Made by a program: the position numbers and the translations under genes. A stretch of DNA of 64,000 nucleotides. Source: Oscheius dolichura. Its lineage: Eukaryota; Nematoda; Chromadorea; Rhabditida; Rhabditidae. Location of the stretch: positions 496,001 through 560,000 of the forward strand of contig OW051497.1 of NCBI GenBank assembly GCA_932521035.1. The letters are read 5' to 3'. Positions 1 to 12,199 of this stretch are shown piece after piece; within the stretch, counting starts at the first letter, position 1; each line of letters opens with the position of its first letter. The notes beneath the pieces were generated by a model that saw only the letters and a list, made by a program, of their open reading frames with translations, did no database searches and had not been told where the DNA came from.

Positions 1-111
1 GAGAAATATACTGAAATTTCCATCAAAGAAGTAGTAAACAGTATGATTCGGCCATGGTTCGGCATAGGTGGATACTTGCTTGAAGAGGCTGAAGACCCTA
101 ATCCGCAATAG
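1..111 (+). CDS. C-terminal end of an unidentified protein (partial)
   Basis: Frame 1 is open from the window edge to a TAG at 109-111, giving 36 residues with a balanced composition, including the stretch NSMIRPWFGIGGYLLEEAED and ending DPNPQ. The start lies outside the window, so neither family nor length can be judged. It reads toward rab-27, whose ATG is about 815 bases downstream, so the two are unlikely to share one transcript. It could be a chance open frame. I do not recognise the family. Confidence 0.4.
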   Translation, partial: EKYTEISIKEVVNSMIRPWFGIGGYLLEEAEDPNPQ

Positions 112-926
112 CCTAGCTCACCTTTTTGGAAGAGAAAGGCCGATACCAGCCAAAAGTAAGAGTTGGAGAAGCAGGACCATTTTCATGTTCCAAAGAAGCG
201 CCTTTCATTTTTAACGGGAAGATTAATAATTTCAGAAAAGGCTTTTGTCCAATTTGAATGCTGGTGTGACAAAAGATAGCCTTCTTCCACCAAAGGCATA
301 ATATTGGAACTTTCCAAAAAAAATTCATACCAAAGATCATCGAAATCAATGCGATCAGCAGCTTTTAAACTCACACTGTTACTGACTTTTTAGAAAGCTA
401 AAGAGGAGTCCAGGGTCTTCTCTATCATACATACCTTTAACCGCATTACTTGCTCAATGCATTAACCAGAAAGTCTCAACCCCTCAACTTGATATGGAGC
501 GACTTCCCTCGTTTCACCAGGTAGAATTAGCCGCGAAGGCTTGTAATGTGTGACTGTCCTTGTTTTCCTTCTTTTCCCACTGTTCCCCATCATTCGGAGG
601 TGTTTCCCTCGTTCCTTCTCTCTAATCCCTCTAGCCGTCGTTGTCTCTCTCCCCGCGATCGATGTCTTTCCGTGGCATGTGTATGCGTGCGCCCAAAGTC
701 GTCGCCGTTGTCGTCGAGTCAATTCGTGTCTCCGACTCTCTGTGTCCTCTCTTGTTGAGTGTTTAAAACATCCAGGAACTTCCTCTATTTGTTTCTCTTT
801 ATGTGGATGAGAATAGATTTATCGGCTCTTCCCTTCCCATATCAGTCTCTGACGCCTCCTCCCACGTAGAAAGACAAACATCTTCCCTCTTTCATTTTCA
901 TCTATTTCGAGCATTGGCCTTCAGGA
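112..926. other. Intergenic region upstream of rab-27
   Basis: No convincing gene. The stretch 540-900 is pyrimidine-rich on the + strand. An acceptor-like TTCAG at 920-924 lies two bases before the rab-27 ATG and would suit spliced-leader addition. Open frames on both strands here are short and overlapping. Confidence 0.5.
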
Positions 927-2565
927 ATGGGAGACTACGACTACCTGATCAAGTTGCTCTGCTTGGGTGATTCTGGAGTCGGAAAGACGTCTTATCTCGT
1001 GAGTTTAATTGATATCGTCCAAAAAAGCAGGACGTTTAGCACCAGTACACAGATAACACCTTCACTGGGCAGTTCATATCTACCGTGGGAATTGATTTCA
1101 AGGAGAAGAAGGTGGTAAGCTATTTCGTATATAGTTTATCCTCAAATTTCTTCAATAACAGCGGAAGTTCCTGACCAATTTGCCCATTTCCAGGTGTACA
1201 AGAGTTCAAGAGGAGGTTTTGGTGGCCGTGGCCAGCGGGTACTGCTCCAACTATGGGACACCGCCGGGCAGGAGAGATTCCGCTCCTTGACGACGGCCTT
1301 CTTCCGCGATGCAATGGGATTCATCCTAATTTTTGACATCACCAACGAGCAGTCCTTCCTGAACATTAGAGACTGGCTATCCCAGATAAAGGTAGGCCCT
1401 TCATCCGTTCGTTTTTCTTTGCGCTTCCAACTTTCCAAATGGGTAAATATTTCCAACTTTCGCGTGATCAATGACCTTCTCCCTTCTCACGCCCCGGTAT
1501 TTTAAAATTGCTCTTCCGGCCCCCGGGCGGCTCTCCTTAGGAAAGGTTTTACTCCCACCCCCGCCTCCTCTCCATAAATCGAAAATTAGCAGCGTCTATG
1601 TGGGTGTGCCACTCTCTCCAAAGCAATTTATTTGGCACTTGAAGAGAATCAAATTACAAAAGTGAAAAATGGCAGATATGCTCTCCATAAAAACTCTCCC
1701 TCCTCTCTTCCCCTAATGTGATTAAATGGAATTGACCGTAGAAGAGAGGAAGCTTTAGATAAATGACAGCAATTCTCGGGGAGAGGATAATTTCGAAGGA
1801 GACAAACACACAAATTGAGTACAAGTTAACAAGCCTCCAATTTCGCGACTCATTTAGCCGGCCTGCCTTGACGTTGAAAATTCCAGGTTCATGCCTATTG
1901 CGACACACCGGACATTGTTATTTGTGGGAATAAAGCCGACTTGGAGAATCGGAGACAAGTCAGCACGGCTAGAGCCAAGCAGCTAGCTGATCAACTGGGT
2001 CTTCTCTACATTGAGACCTCTGCCTGTACTTCTACAAATGTGGAGAAGGCTGTGGAGCAGCTACTGGACCTGGTGATGCAGAGGGTGCATTCCAGTGTGG
2101 ACACGACGGCTCTTCCCGTAACCGGTAGGTTTTTCCCTGTCAGTTTCAAAATAATAAGAAATCTACAGTATTTGAAACAATCCTGACCATCAATAGCGAG
2201 TACGGATTTCTGTACGGGTCTCTGTAGGTCCTGAAGCGCCCCACACATGTTAAAAGATCTAAAACGGCTTCAAAAACATCTCATACTTTAGCCCAAGGTT
2301 CCATTACTACCCAATATGTACAGTGTCGTTAATTTGTTTTTAATGAGAAGATAAGGGTTGAAAACAATGTCTTATTGGCCCCTTGGTGGCTCATTACCAG
2401 AAATGTCCGTCTGAAGAAGATGGCACTCCAAAACAAAGGGACTGAAATAATATCTTCCTTCTAACCGTCACCATTTCAGTTCCGGGTGCAAATGACAACC
2501 AAGCAGTGTCCTTAGACGCGGCAGATGGGCCCCCTTCGGTCTCTTCGTATTGTGGAAACTGTTAA
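927..2565 (+). CDS. rab-27: Rab27 small GTPase (AEX-6/RAB-27)
   Basis: Five exons: 927-998, 1040-1114, 1194-1391, 1887-2124 and 2480-2565, all phases consistent, 222 aa, the usual Rab27 length. The protein opens [11 protein letters not shown] and carries the P-loop GDSGVGKTS (about residues 16-24), a switch I/TIGID-type region, WDTAGQERF (switch II), NKADL (guanine specificity) and ETSA. The insert [14 protein letters not shown] between beta strands is diagnostic of Rab27. Rab27 tethers dense-core and lysosome-related vesicles to the plasma membrane; in C. elegans AEX-6 acts in neuropeptide release. The ATG follows an acceptor-like TTCAG by two bases, so I chose it. The C-terminus reads YCGNC, so the two terminal cysteines are spaced CxxC and not the usual CC or CxC. 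The last exon is short and its acceptor should be confirmed. A likely poly(A) signal is at 2780-2785. Confidence 0.96.
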
Positions 2566-2779
2566 TGAAGCGACGATCTCACTCCCCATCTCAACATATC
2601 CGTCACCCCAGCCCCCTGCCCCCATTCCCCCCAGTTTATTGTAGAGTAATCCTTCTCCGTCTTTCGCTAACTTCACCCTGTCCCCCTTTTATATATCTTA
2701 TTTCCACTCTGCTTGCCTTGTCATCGAAAAAGGAAATTGGGTCATCCAAATTGTCGAACTATCAAGATTTCTTTATTTT

Positions 2780-2785
2780 CAATAA
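2780..2785 (+). terminator. Poly(A) signal of rab-27
   Basis: AATAAA lies about 215 bases after the rab-27 stop codon, with no other gene between. Confidence 0.5.
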
Positions 2786-2948
2786 ATAACAGTTCAATAG
2801 ATTGTCAAAAAAGGGGAGTGGCCAACTTATTGAGGCTTTGGCGTCTATTCCAATAAGTTTTTTCTCTAAGACCTCCGATAACAAAAACAAAAGCACAGCT
2901 GCCACTTCTAAAAAGATCTTTTTTTAAAATAAATCAATAATTATTTAC

Positions 2949-3170
2949 CTGGTGACATCATTCACGTTGTCCATTTTTGCGAAGGTAGCCAATATCCTGA
3001 ATTTGGGTAAATTGCTCGATAAATATTCCAAATACCTCCATTTCCATCAAAATGTTGCTTGGTAGTTGAAGTCATTGTGCTACCTAAAATGAAGATGTAC
3101 CAATAAAAGCCAAAAGAATGATACTTACAATAGATTGAAGAGAGGCTCGTGTAGTCGACGTCGAATCCAT
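2949..3170 (-). other. Small spliced transcript candidate
   Basis: On the minus strand an ATG at 3170 is followed by three canonical introns in a row: GTAAGT at 3128 to TTTTAG at 3084, GTATTT at 3035 to TTCAG at 2997, and a donor CAG|GTAAAT at 2948. The exons would be 3170-3129, 3083-3036 and 2996-2949. No single reading frame runs through all of them: the first exon frame (MDSTSTTRASL) meets a TGA early in exon 2. It may be a non-coding RNA, a gene whose 5' end I placed wrongly, or a decayed gene. The upstream motif TTAATTCTAG near 3206 could be a trans-splice site. No family recognised. Confidence 0.3.
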
Positions 3171-3219
3171 TCTTCGCTCTTAGTCAGCTAATGATAGCCG
3201 AGGAATTCCTAGAATTAAC

Positions 3220-5924
3220 AAAAAAATGGAGAATTATATTTGGGAATCTCTTTCTGTAAAGCAAATTTAAGACGGAGAGTGTTCTAAATGCTCTACTAAC
3301 GGTAATTTTGCTTCTTTTGCACATGAGAAAGAGTTACCCAGAGGACAACGACCATCGGCGACAGAAGGATAGTCAAGGAAGCAACCAACCTTCACCCCGG
3401 GAAGGGCGTCGAATTCTCCAAGACTTTGCAGCAGAAAAGAAAACCGGCGTATGAATACGGGTATTCCCAGCCAACGATAACTAAAATAAATGCCTGAATC
3501 TGAGATCTTCTGTTTTCCTAACTAAAAATTAGGTCATACAACGGCTTGATTCCATCATTCTTCCCTAATGGACAAGGTCAGAGCAAGGTAAAGGTCATGG
3601 TTCGGCAGTATCCCGTCGCATCTCTACCTCAGCCTGGTAGCTATCGATTCTCTGTATTCTAAAGGTAATCGTTCTTTCTTTTTCCACATTATCAGCTGTA
3701 AACTTCTTCTGCTCGACACGGTTATTTTATTTCCAAAGCGATTCCTAGATACCGCTAGATTAACAATGAAGACAAAACGCTTTGTTCGTCCTGGGAAAAG
3801 GAACGCCAGCCCGTGAAATGAGGCGTTGGAAAGTCATTAATATTATCCGAAGCGTGCGCTCTGACCCAAAAAAATCGCCGCTGCTAATAAAATTAAATAG
3901 ATAGCAGCCAAGAAGATAGATGGTCCTTGTTTGACCAGCAGCGCGCTGTTCCTATATTTCAGGCACGGTTAGAAATTGATCTGAACAGACCATTGTGAGC
4001 GAAATAATGGTGACCGTTAGTTTAAGACGCCAGAGAGACTTCCTGGTCGGTGATTAATACCAACACCTCGCTGCAGGCCCCGTAAGACAACTGTTTTCTT
4101 CGGACGGAACCGATTATCTTGTCCCTGTGGCTCTAATCTATCCTAAGTTGACCTGGTATGGTCTACGCTTTGTTTATTCCAAGGGTCGCGCAGTCCACAA
4201 ACGCTAAACGTTCCAGGTTCACACGTGTGTTTTGACACGTTTGAACTGGAACTTTTGGCGATTAAAACTGGCCTACTTGGAATTATGCCCTGTATTAGGC
4301 CGTCTTGAATTAAAACTTTGACCAAATTGCACTTCTCCATTATTGTACCTTATGACAGCATTTTTGAAGGTCTGAGGAACCAAAACTGGTAGTTCGATCA
4401 CCAGTACCAGTTGTATGCTGAAGAGGTACCTTTTCTTTCCTTGAAATGGCTTGCCCGTCCCCTGTAGTATATGCCATCTCTATTCTTTTGCCTCCCATTA
4501 AAACGGCGGTTTCAATCCTATAGCCGTCTGTTTGCGGAAGACAAGGAGTCTTTTTTTCGGCCCCGACAGCCGTCATTCTCCGTACAATGGGCTCTCACGG
4601 CCGAAACCGAAACCCCCCTCACACATATCTCCCTCGAAAAGTAAAACGGATTTCATCCTATTTTATTATAAAACGTTTTTAACAATGAAGATAAATCAAG
4701 GAAAAACGGCAAACGAGACCCATGCGCTCCCTCCAATTTTCGTAGGATTTTATTAAAAGGAGCCTGAAAACCGGGTCATTTAATGAGGTAGAAGAAAAAA
4801 TTTACCTGTACGGCTCCATTTTGAGTAACGTAACGGCAGGCTAGATGTCATTAACAGTCTTCTCCATATCCCAGTCCCATAAAAACGACAATACCAATGT
4901 AATAAATAACAGCCGAGCTTATGTATGAAGCTGAAAAGGAGGTATTATGGTTAGGAATGCAGGCAGAAATGAGTAAATGAGTAGATGGAGGATGATAAAT
5001 GACTGCCGCTCGGACGGGAGGAACAGGAGCAACGCGCAGGGGAGGCCGCCGCCGGCGTAATGTTCTGGCTATTTGCCTCCCGAACAGTGTTCCCTGTCGG
5101 CGCGAGGCTATTGATCCATAGAGGGCGGAACGCGTCACAAGATTGCTCCTAGGGACCGAAGGGTGAGCGGTTCTCATGGAAACGGGGCGCCGAGCAGGAT
5201 CGGAAAAGAAACGGAGCGAACACATTACTATAGTCGGATGATTACGGAAAGACTACGCTCAGATGATGATCCTCTACGGTGGAATGATGCACTGTCCAGA
5301 GAGAACCCAATGCCCCCTCTCCCCCAAGCTTTCAATCGCCTGCAGCTTCTCAATAAAGTAACAAGTATATACGAAAATTTTTATTATGAAATTTACAACT
5401 GAGACATATACAGGGGATCGGTGTTTAAAGATGAAATTAAGCAAAGAGATTCCAGAAAAGGCTTCCAAAATAACCACCGCAGAAATCATCCACACCACTC
5501 TCGTGCCCTGTTCTGAAAATGTTCAGTTTGTTTAAACTATCAGAGGATAAAACTTACTGATGGTTTTCAATCACCGGTTGAAGAACAAACCATATTATAC
5601 TAATGAAATCTAAAAACCATTATTACCAGCTGAGATTTCATCCTCACCACTCGGGAAACACAGCACCGGGGGCAGCTCAACATTTCCGTTTTGTATCTCT
5701 TGCCCGAGGGGATGTCCTCATCTCATACTAGTTGTGGAAATCTAATAAATTCAAGCGTATGGATCACGGCCTAAAATAATGAAAAATTAGTGAAAGAAAA
5801 GAAGAAAGAACTCACTTTTCTAATCCAGTTCAATATGATTCAGAACATATTTAAAATTGAAGAAAGAGAGAATGTATGCCTCTGAAAGATCAGTCATTAT
5901 TGTCAGTCTCTAATAAAAAGGATT

Positions 5925-5967
<43 letters not shown>

Positions 5968-7340
5968 AATAGAAAAGCAGTATGCCGCGAGCGCGCATGG
6001 AGGCAAATGAGGGAGAAAGTAGGAGGAGTTTTGAATATTCTGATGATAGGAAAAAGTTGCCTAGCAACCACTATCAACAACGGCTGGTTCGAATGAGCGG
6101 GTCTCTTTCTAGGCGCGATGATCAAAGGAACTGCCAACAGAAAAGGATGCCGCTGGTAGGCAATAGCGAACTAAATCGTGAATCGCCTACGATTGGAACG
6201 ATTTTTTTCTCTGACCACGCCCTTCATTTAAAGATTAAACCTGCGGAAGCAAATAAAAGACTGTTCAAGACTGTTGAAGATTCCGCTGCAGACAACAGAT
6301 CCGTAAGGAAGAAGTTGAATTCTAGAGGTTCTTCGTAAACAGAAATTCTACCACAACTCAAAGAGTGTTATTAGCTGGAAGCATTTGTTTCTAACAAAAT
6401 TACGGTAACATTACATAAGACAGGGCGCCAATATGCAACAATAGGTCCATGGACCTAATGTCGCACGTCCTAAACTGAGCGGGCGAAAAAACCCGGTTTT
6501 TTTTCGGCGGAAGATCTCAAAATGAACTCCTGCAACCGCAACATCCACCTACTTTGGGATTACTGTCATTAAAAAAAGGAACGAGATTAGTTTCAAAGGA
6601 TATACGCAGGTACAATAACGAGAGAACTTCGCTACCTACTTTGATCTAATAAAGGAGGAGTACAGAGGGCAGGGATCGCGGCGGGACCCCGCCTGGCCAC
6701 CTGACGCTTGTTGACGCAACGACAGCGCAATCGACGTATTTTCGCTTTACTCTTCGTCGGTTTCTTTTCGTTTCTCCTGCATTTCCTAGTTTTTAAATTA
6801 TTAGACGAGTAGTATTGTTTCGTCACCCAAGTGATACGTTGTTATCTTGCCATTGACAACCAAACGGACAGTCAATATGGGCTAAGCAAACATGTTCTGC
6901 CAATCCTTACGTTTTATAAACACGTACGCCAGCTTATTATCTCGTACGCCTGCTTTATTCGGTCATTTAGTCCCTGTTTTCGTATTAGTCGAAGTTACTG
7001 CGCCCTGTGTGGAAGCCGCGGGCCGTCGTTGCCATAGCTGCCGCTGTTGACGCCTGCCACAGACTTATTATTCAGTCTAGACAGTTTAAACTCTTTTGCA
7101 CAGAGTATTTTTGTACTTTTTATCACAAATATACGTATTGATCGGGCCCCGCAGTCGTTTCGTAGGCGTTAGACGGGTCGCCCCTCCCAACACATCAGTA
7201 TTTGGATCCGCGATTGTCGCCAGACGGATCTCTTCCCTCATTCTTCCTCTTTTACTTCCTGCATTCTTTTTTATATTTTATATTTTCAGACGAGCATACA
7301 TCTTGTCTCTACTTTTTTCCCAATCAAATGGAAACTATTT
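3220..7340. other. Long region without a supported gene
   Basis: I find no family match and no convincing exon chain. The longest open frames are 4851-5225 (-, 124 aa) and 5982-6338 (+, 118 aa, starting MPRARMEANEGES just after a GA microsatellite). Both have low-complexity or arginine-rich composition and no splice context, so I do not call them genes. Confidence 0.4.
5927..5963 (+). repeat. (GA)n microsatellite
   Basis: Uninterrupted GA dinucleotide run of about 37 bases, directly seen. It lies just upstream of the 118-codon open frame at 5982. Confidence 0.95.
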
Positions 7341-7355
7341 GCTTAAAAAAATTAA

Positions 7356-7710
7356 ATGGAATCGGATGCTGAGGCCTGGCTAAAGCCAACTGGAAGAGGA
7401 GAGCACTGCAGCTCGACGCGCTACGGAAGAAGTGTAAGTTAAGCTTCTATTTTTGCGTCACAAAGAAACATTTTCAGTGCCATCCCAATGGGTAGAAATC
7501 TGTCCCCTTATATTTGACCCACCCGTTATGAGCTTGAGGTAAGTATTTACAGTTATTTCAATTTTAAAACTACTAGAACCATTTAAATTGAATCAACATG
7601 CTCATTTCTACAGCTTTAATTTCCATTTTTCAGAATGACGAAGATGGCGAAGCACCGTCGTGTCCGAGGACTACGCTACTTTAAAATTGTAGCATTGTGT
7701 TCTTAATAAA
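7356..7710 (+). other. Small three-exon transcript candidate with poly(A) signal
   Basis: Strong signals in order: donor GTAAGT at 7434, acceptor TTTTCAG at 7471-7477, donor G|GTAAGT at 7539, acceptor TTTTTCAG ending 7633, then AATAAA at 7705-7710. Exons would be about 7356-7433, 7478-7538 and 7634-7710. In one frame exons 2 and 3 join to give a basic tail (MTKMAKHRRVRGLRYFK...) ending at a TAA about 7706. The ATG at 7356 is out of phase with this unless the first donor is shifted by three bases, so either the start is elsewhere or the RNA is non-coding. Confidence 0.35.
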
Positions 7711-7739
7711 TAGTTTAAATTATTACAATGCTTTATTTC

Positions 7740-9640
7740 TTTGAATAAATAAAAAAGCCGGATAATTCGAATGAATGGATGGGGCTTGGGGAACTCAGAC
7801 GATCTTCTCGAAATTTCTTCATGATAATTCTTCTTGAGAGTCGATGTCAGAATTAGACTGATTCAAAGGTTTTGCACGTGATCTCTACCGGTAAAAAGAG
7901 AAAAATATGAATGTTTGTATGGAAAGTTGAGATCTTGAGCTCGTTTCTTCTTGACCGTACAGTTGTATTCTATAGTTCCTTCTACAAGTCGACAGTTAGA
8001 TGAAAAGGGCATTACCTGCCCAATTTTTCCGACTGAGTGTGGATTCTTCTTTGTTCAGTGGCAAACCATTTATGGCATCCGGCTGGGGCTTCCCATCTGG
8101 AGATAATAACCCTTGTTCCAGTCCGGTCCGATAACTAGGTCACCCAACTAACTAAACCCCTAAAAAAACTCCGCTCCATAAATACTGTTTTTTCCTAAGC
8201 TTTGCGTCTTGCCCTTTTCATCATAGATCAAAAGCACTGCGAATAAATGCCAAAAGTTATGCTTCTCTTTGAACTAGAGCTGTGGGATAAATCTTCGGGA
8301 ACAACTTTACTAAAGGCATTGGGTGTTTTTGCTATCAAATAAGCTTTATATTTCACATAAACTATTTTTATTTTCAATCTTTTGAACCCAGTTATAGAAG
8401 GAACGCGTGATAGTGAAGGGTCTCCGTGTCGGGACCCATGGCGGACGCTGGGCCGAGCATTTGAACGCTTTAATTTTGCGGCTTCCTTTTATTTTCTCTC
8501 TTGTTATTATGTTTTTCTAACCAGAATAATTTCAGGCTGCTTGGAGCGTAAAATCAACACTGGAGAGGAGAATCAGCTGCTGTAAAATAGGCAGGGCTTC
8601 ATAATTTTCTATTTTTCTTTAATCTATAGGCATAAACTAATTTTAAAACAGATTTTATCAAAAGAGAAATTCGTTAGAAATCGTTAAATAGCTAATAGAC
8701 CAGAAATTTGGTGGTTTATTCCGAATTTCAAAAGAATTAGAGGTATTTCTGAAACACTGAAGCCAATTGCGCTGCTCTGCTGTGCAAATCGTCCCAGTTT
8801 AGCTGGGTTCTACATTAAACGGCCCTGTTTTGTTGTTAGCTCAGAGAAAATTCAATCTACACTATTTCTCCCAAGCTGTAGAGGGGTAAATAATAATGAA
8901 TCCGGTTTCAGGAGCTAAATAGACGGTGCACCGCTAGGAGCGTCTTGAATCGCAGTTAAAATGCGTAAGTTTTACAGCATTTTCCCTTTTTTCATCCTAA
9001 ATAACTTCTTTAGGCATCAGATTAAAAAGAAATGGACAATTCATAGAATTGTAATGGAACGATTCCCCAACAGGGGACAATTATGAATGAAATTGTCTAG
9101 ATGATTCATGAATCAACTTCTGGTGAGTCGAATTAGATTTATTCGGAGAGCGTTGATCTCTCCCTGATGTCCCTGCTTCATTTTTAAATATAGAATTTTA
9201 TTTCAGGACGTTTTATCTTACCATATTTTTAAATGTGTAGCAAAAGGAATTGTGAACTAATGGAATCGCCAAAGTTGCTTTGGCTCTGCGGTATTTTGTA
9301 ATATTTCCCGGAGTAACATGAGTAAGCTTCGTGTATAATGTTTTCATTTTCTTTTTCAGTAAGTCCAGCTGTATGCAGAAAGCATTGTGGCACTAAATTT
9401 TACTGGAACTCTAACGGCAAATGGGAAAAATAACCGTCCGAGGAGTAAAATAGCCAGCGAAATGATGATTTCAGTGTTTTCTCTAAGGTAGGACAGGTTT
9501 CTGTCCTTTTCTATATTACCCACATTTTACAGAGTCCTATGACCTGTATAGAGGTGTTTTCCAACGGAAAGTGGAAGAGCCTAGAAGATTCTCGAAGATT
9601 CCCGCCCCTCGTTCCCTAACTATCAAAATCAGAGGTTTTA
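7740..9640. other. Intergenic, nothing recognised
   Basis: AT-rich, short unrelated open frames only. The 67-codon frame at 8382-8585 has no splice or family support. Confidence 0.45.
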
Positions 9641-9655
9641 TTTATTAAGTTCGCT

Positions 9656-9662
9656 TTATTTA
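9656..9662 (-). terminator. Poly(A) signal of hsp70
   Basis: Minus-strand AATAAA about 70 bases beyond the hsp70 stop codon at 9732. Confidence 0.7.
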
Positions 9663-9731
9663 CAGAAGGTACAATAAATATTTAGCGTATTTACAAAAAT
9701 AATAGAGATCAGATTACAACTACCAGGAAAT

Positions 9732-12082
9732 TTAGTCAACTTCTTCGACAGTGGGTCCAGAGTGGGCAGAGCCGGCTTGTTGGCCGCAAGAGGCTCCCCC
9801 GGGTTGTTGAGCGCCGGCTCCGTGAAGCTTGGACATGATGCTACGGCAGATACCTTCCAACTCCTTTTCCTTAGCCTGGATCTCGTCAATTTCAGCCGTC
9901 TGGTTGCGTTCCACCCAGGTCAGAGTCTCATCACAGGCAGAGCGGGCACGGTCACGATCAGCTTGGTCCAACTTGCTGCCATGTTCATCCAGAGCTTGCT
10001 TGACTTGGAAGGCGTATCCCTCGAGCTTGCACTTGGCGGCAACCTTCTCCCGCATCTGCTTGTCTTCCTCTTCGAAGCGTTTGGCCTCATCCAACATTCT
10101 CTGGATCTCAGCATCGCTCAGGCGGCCCTTCTCGTTCTTGATGGTGATCGTGTTCTTCTTTCCAGTGGACTTGTCTTCAGCTGCCACGTTCAGGATGCCG
10201 TTGGCGTCAATGTTGAAGGAGACCTCGATCTTGGGCACTCCTCGGGGTGCTGGCGGGATTCCAGACAGCTCGAATGATCCCAAGAGGTGGTTGTCCTTGG
10301 TCATGGCACGTTCTCCCTCATAGACTTGGATGGAGACTCCCGGCTGGTTGTCGGCATAAGTTGAGAAGATCTGGCTGGTCTTGGTCGGGATTCTGGTATT
10401 CCTCTCGATCAGCTTGGTCATCACTCCTCCAGCGGTCTCAATTCCCAAGCTAAGTGGAGCCACATCAACCAGGAGGACGTCCTTGACGGCCTTGTCTTGA
10501 ACTCCGGCGAGGACGGCACCTTGGACAGCAGCTCCATAGGCGACTGCTTCGTCAGGATTGATACTGTAGTTGAGCTCCTTTCCAAGGAAGAAGTCCTTGA
10601 GCAGCTTCTGGACCTTCGGGATTCGGGTGGATCCTCCAACCAGGACAACTTCGTCGATCTTGCTCTTGTCCAGCTTGGCGTCGTTCAGGGCCTTCTCCAC
10701 TGGGGTCAGCGTCTGTCGGAAGAGATCGTTACAGAGCTCCTCGAAGCGGGCACGGGTGATCTTGGAATTGAAGTCGACTCCTTCATGAAGAGAATCTACT
10801 TCGAGTATGGCTTCAGCTGAGCTGGACAGGGTTCTCTTGGCTCGTTCACAGGCAGTCCTCAACCGGCGGAGAGCACGCGGGTTGCTCTTGATATCCTTTC
10901 CGGTCTTTCTCTTGAACTCCTGGACGAAGTGCTCCTGCATTCTCTGGTCGAAGTCCTCTCCTCCAAGATGTGTGTCACCGGCTGTAGAAAGGACTTCGAA
11001 GAGCGATCCTTCGGAGATTTGCAGAATGGAGACGTCAAAAGTTCCTCCACCAAGATCAAATATCAGCACGTTGCGTTCTTCAGTCTTTTTGTCGAGTCCA
11101 TAAGCCAAGGCGGCAGCTGTCGGCTCGTTGATGATCCTGACAGCGTTCAGTCCAGCAATTGTTGCAGCATCCTTGGTCGCCTGACGTTGACTGTCGTTGA
11201 AATAGGCCGGAACAGTAATCACAGCATCCTTCACCGGATGTCCGAGATAACTTTCAGCTGTCTCCTTCATCTTTCCAAGTACCATGGCTGAGATCTCCTC
11301 CGGCAAGAACTGTCTCTTCTCTGCTTTGTATTCCACCTCCACGACTGGTTTGCCTCCCTTATTCTTGACTGCAAAAGGGAAGTGCCTCATGTCGTTTTGA
11401 ACTGTCTGGTCGTCGAATCTGCGTCCAATCAGCCTCTTTGCATCGAAGACGGTGTTCTGGGGGTTCCGGGCAGCTTGATCCTTGGCCGCGTCTCCTACGA
11501 GCCTTTCGGTATCTGTGAAAGCTACGTAGGAGGGTGTGGTCTTATTTCCTTGGTCATTTGCGATGATCTCCACCTGCAAAAAGAAAAATAAGGAACTGTA
11601 ACGATAAGGAAATGATAAAAAGGGACCCCGTAGTTCAGGAAATTCAAGTTTTTTAAGAACATGGGCGAAGTGCGGCGGTTGTCCCTTCTATGGACTATTC
11701 TAGCGCTTGTTTTACCTTTTTTTACATTAGTAAGGTTCAAAAAAGTTTTAAATTCGAAAAGGACCGGATTGATTCAAAAATGAGGAAATAAGGGAACCGT
11801 CGAATACGTTTTTCGAAAACTAAACGGGGCAAGTAGCAAAATTGTACGAACAGTTCAAGAATTAAGTAAGAGCTTTTTTTAGTTCATACAGAGGCGAAGT
11901 TCGAGAATTTTGTTCCAAAAGAAAGGGGATGACATATTTTTGGCATGTGGCTTTGAAAAACTAGAAAATTGGGTAAACGTGAGCAAATAATTGGATTAAA
12001 GACTTACCTTTCCGTTCTGGTAGACTCCAACACAGGAATAGGTGGTGCCAAGGTCGATTCCAATAGTTTTGCACGAAGACAT
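9732..12082 (-). CDS. hsp-70: Cytosolic heat-inducible Hsp70 chaperone
   Basis: Two exons, 12082-12008 and 11573-9732, give 638 aa, normal for cytosolic Hsp70. Exon 1 encodes [20 protein letters not shown], the first ATP-binding motif; exon 2 holds the second nucleotide motif [14 protein letters not shown], the third [13 protein letters not shown], the interdomain linker [13 protein letters not shown], the substrate-binding domain, the lid, and a Gly/Ala/Gln-rich tail ending PTVEEVD. The EEVD end shows a cytosolic/nuclear form that docks TPR co-chaperones. It folds client proteins using ATP, with Hsp40 and exchange-factor partners. The 434-base intron interrupts after codon 25. A TATA box and perfect heat-shock element lie just upstream, so induction by HSF-1 is likely. 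Codon use is strongly biased (mostly C/G-ending), as expected of a highly expressed gene. Long antisense open frames across the exon are shadows. Confidence 0.98.
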
Positions 12083-12146
12083 AGTAGTAGTTTTGTAGAG
12101 CGTAGTTCAGAATTAGAACTGGTACTCATGGCCTGAAACTGCCGAC

Positions 12147-12192
12147 TTATATATCCAAATTTCGGATGTTTCTTGAATATTCCAGAAAGTTC
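12147..12192 (-). promoter_or_regulatory. hsp70 core promoter: TATA box and five-unit heat-shock element
   Basis: Reading the + strand, 12170-12192 is TTC-GAA-TTC-GAA-TTC with exact two-base gaps: a perfect inverted array of five nGAAn units, the binding site of trimeric HSF-1. On the minus strand TATATAA occupies 12147-12153, about 65 bases from the hsp70 ATG and about 17 bases from the element. Another TTCTAGAA half-palindrome is at 12444-12451. Seen directly; HSF-1 control is inferred from the well-known consensus. Confidence 0.93.
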
Positions 12193-12199
12193 TTCTGCG

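Noticed and set aside
5982-6338. 118-codon frame starting MPRARMEANEGES
   Set aside because: Follows a GA microsatellite, is charged and low in hydrophobic pattern, and lacks splice signals; kept only as a note.
9762-10323. Long plus-strand open frames (164 and 171 codons) across hsp70
   Set aside because: They are antisense shadows of the strongly codon-biased hsp70 exon, with no independent start context or family.
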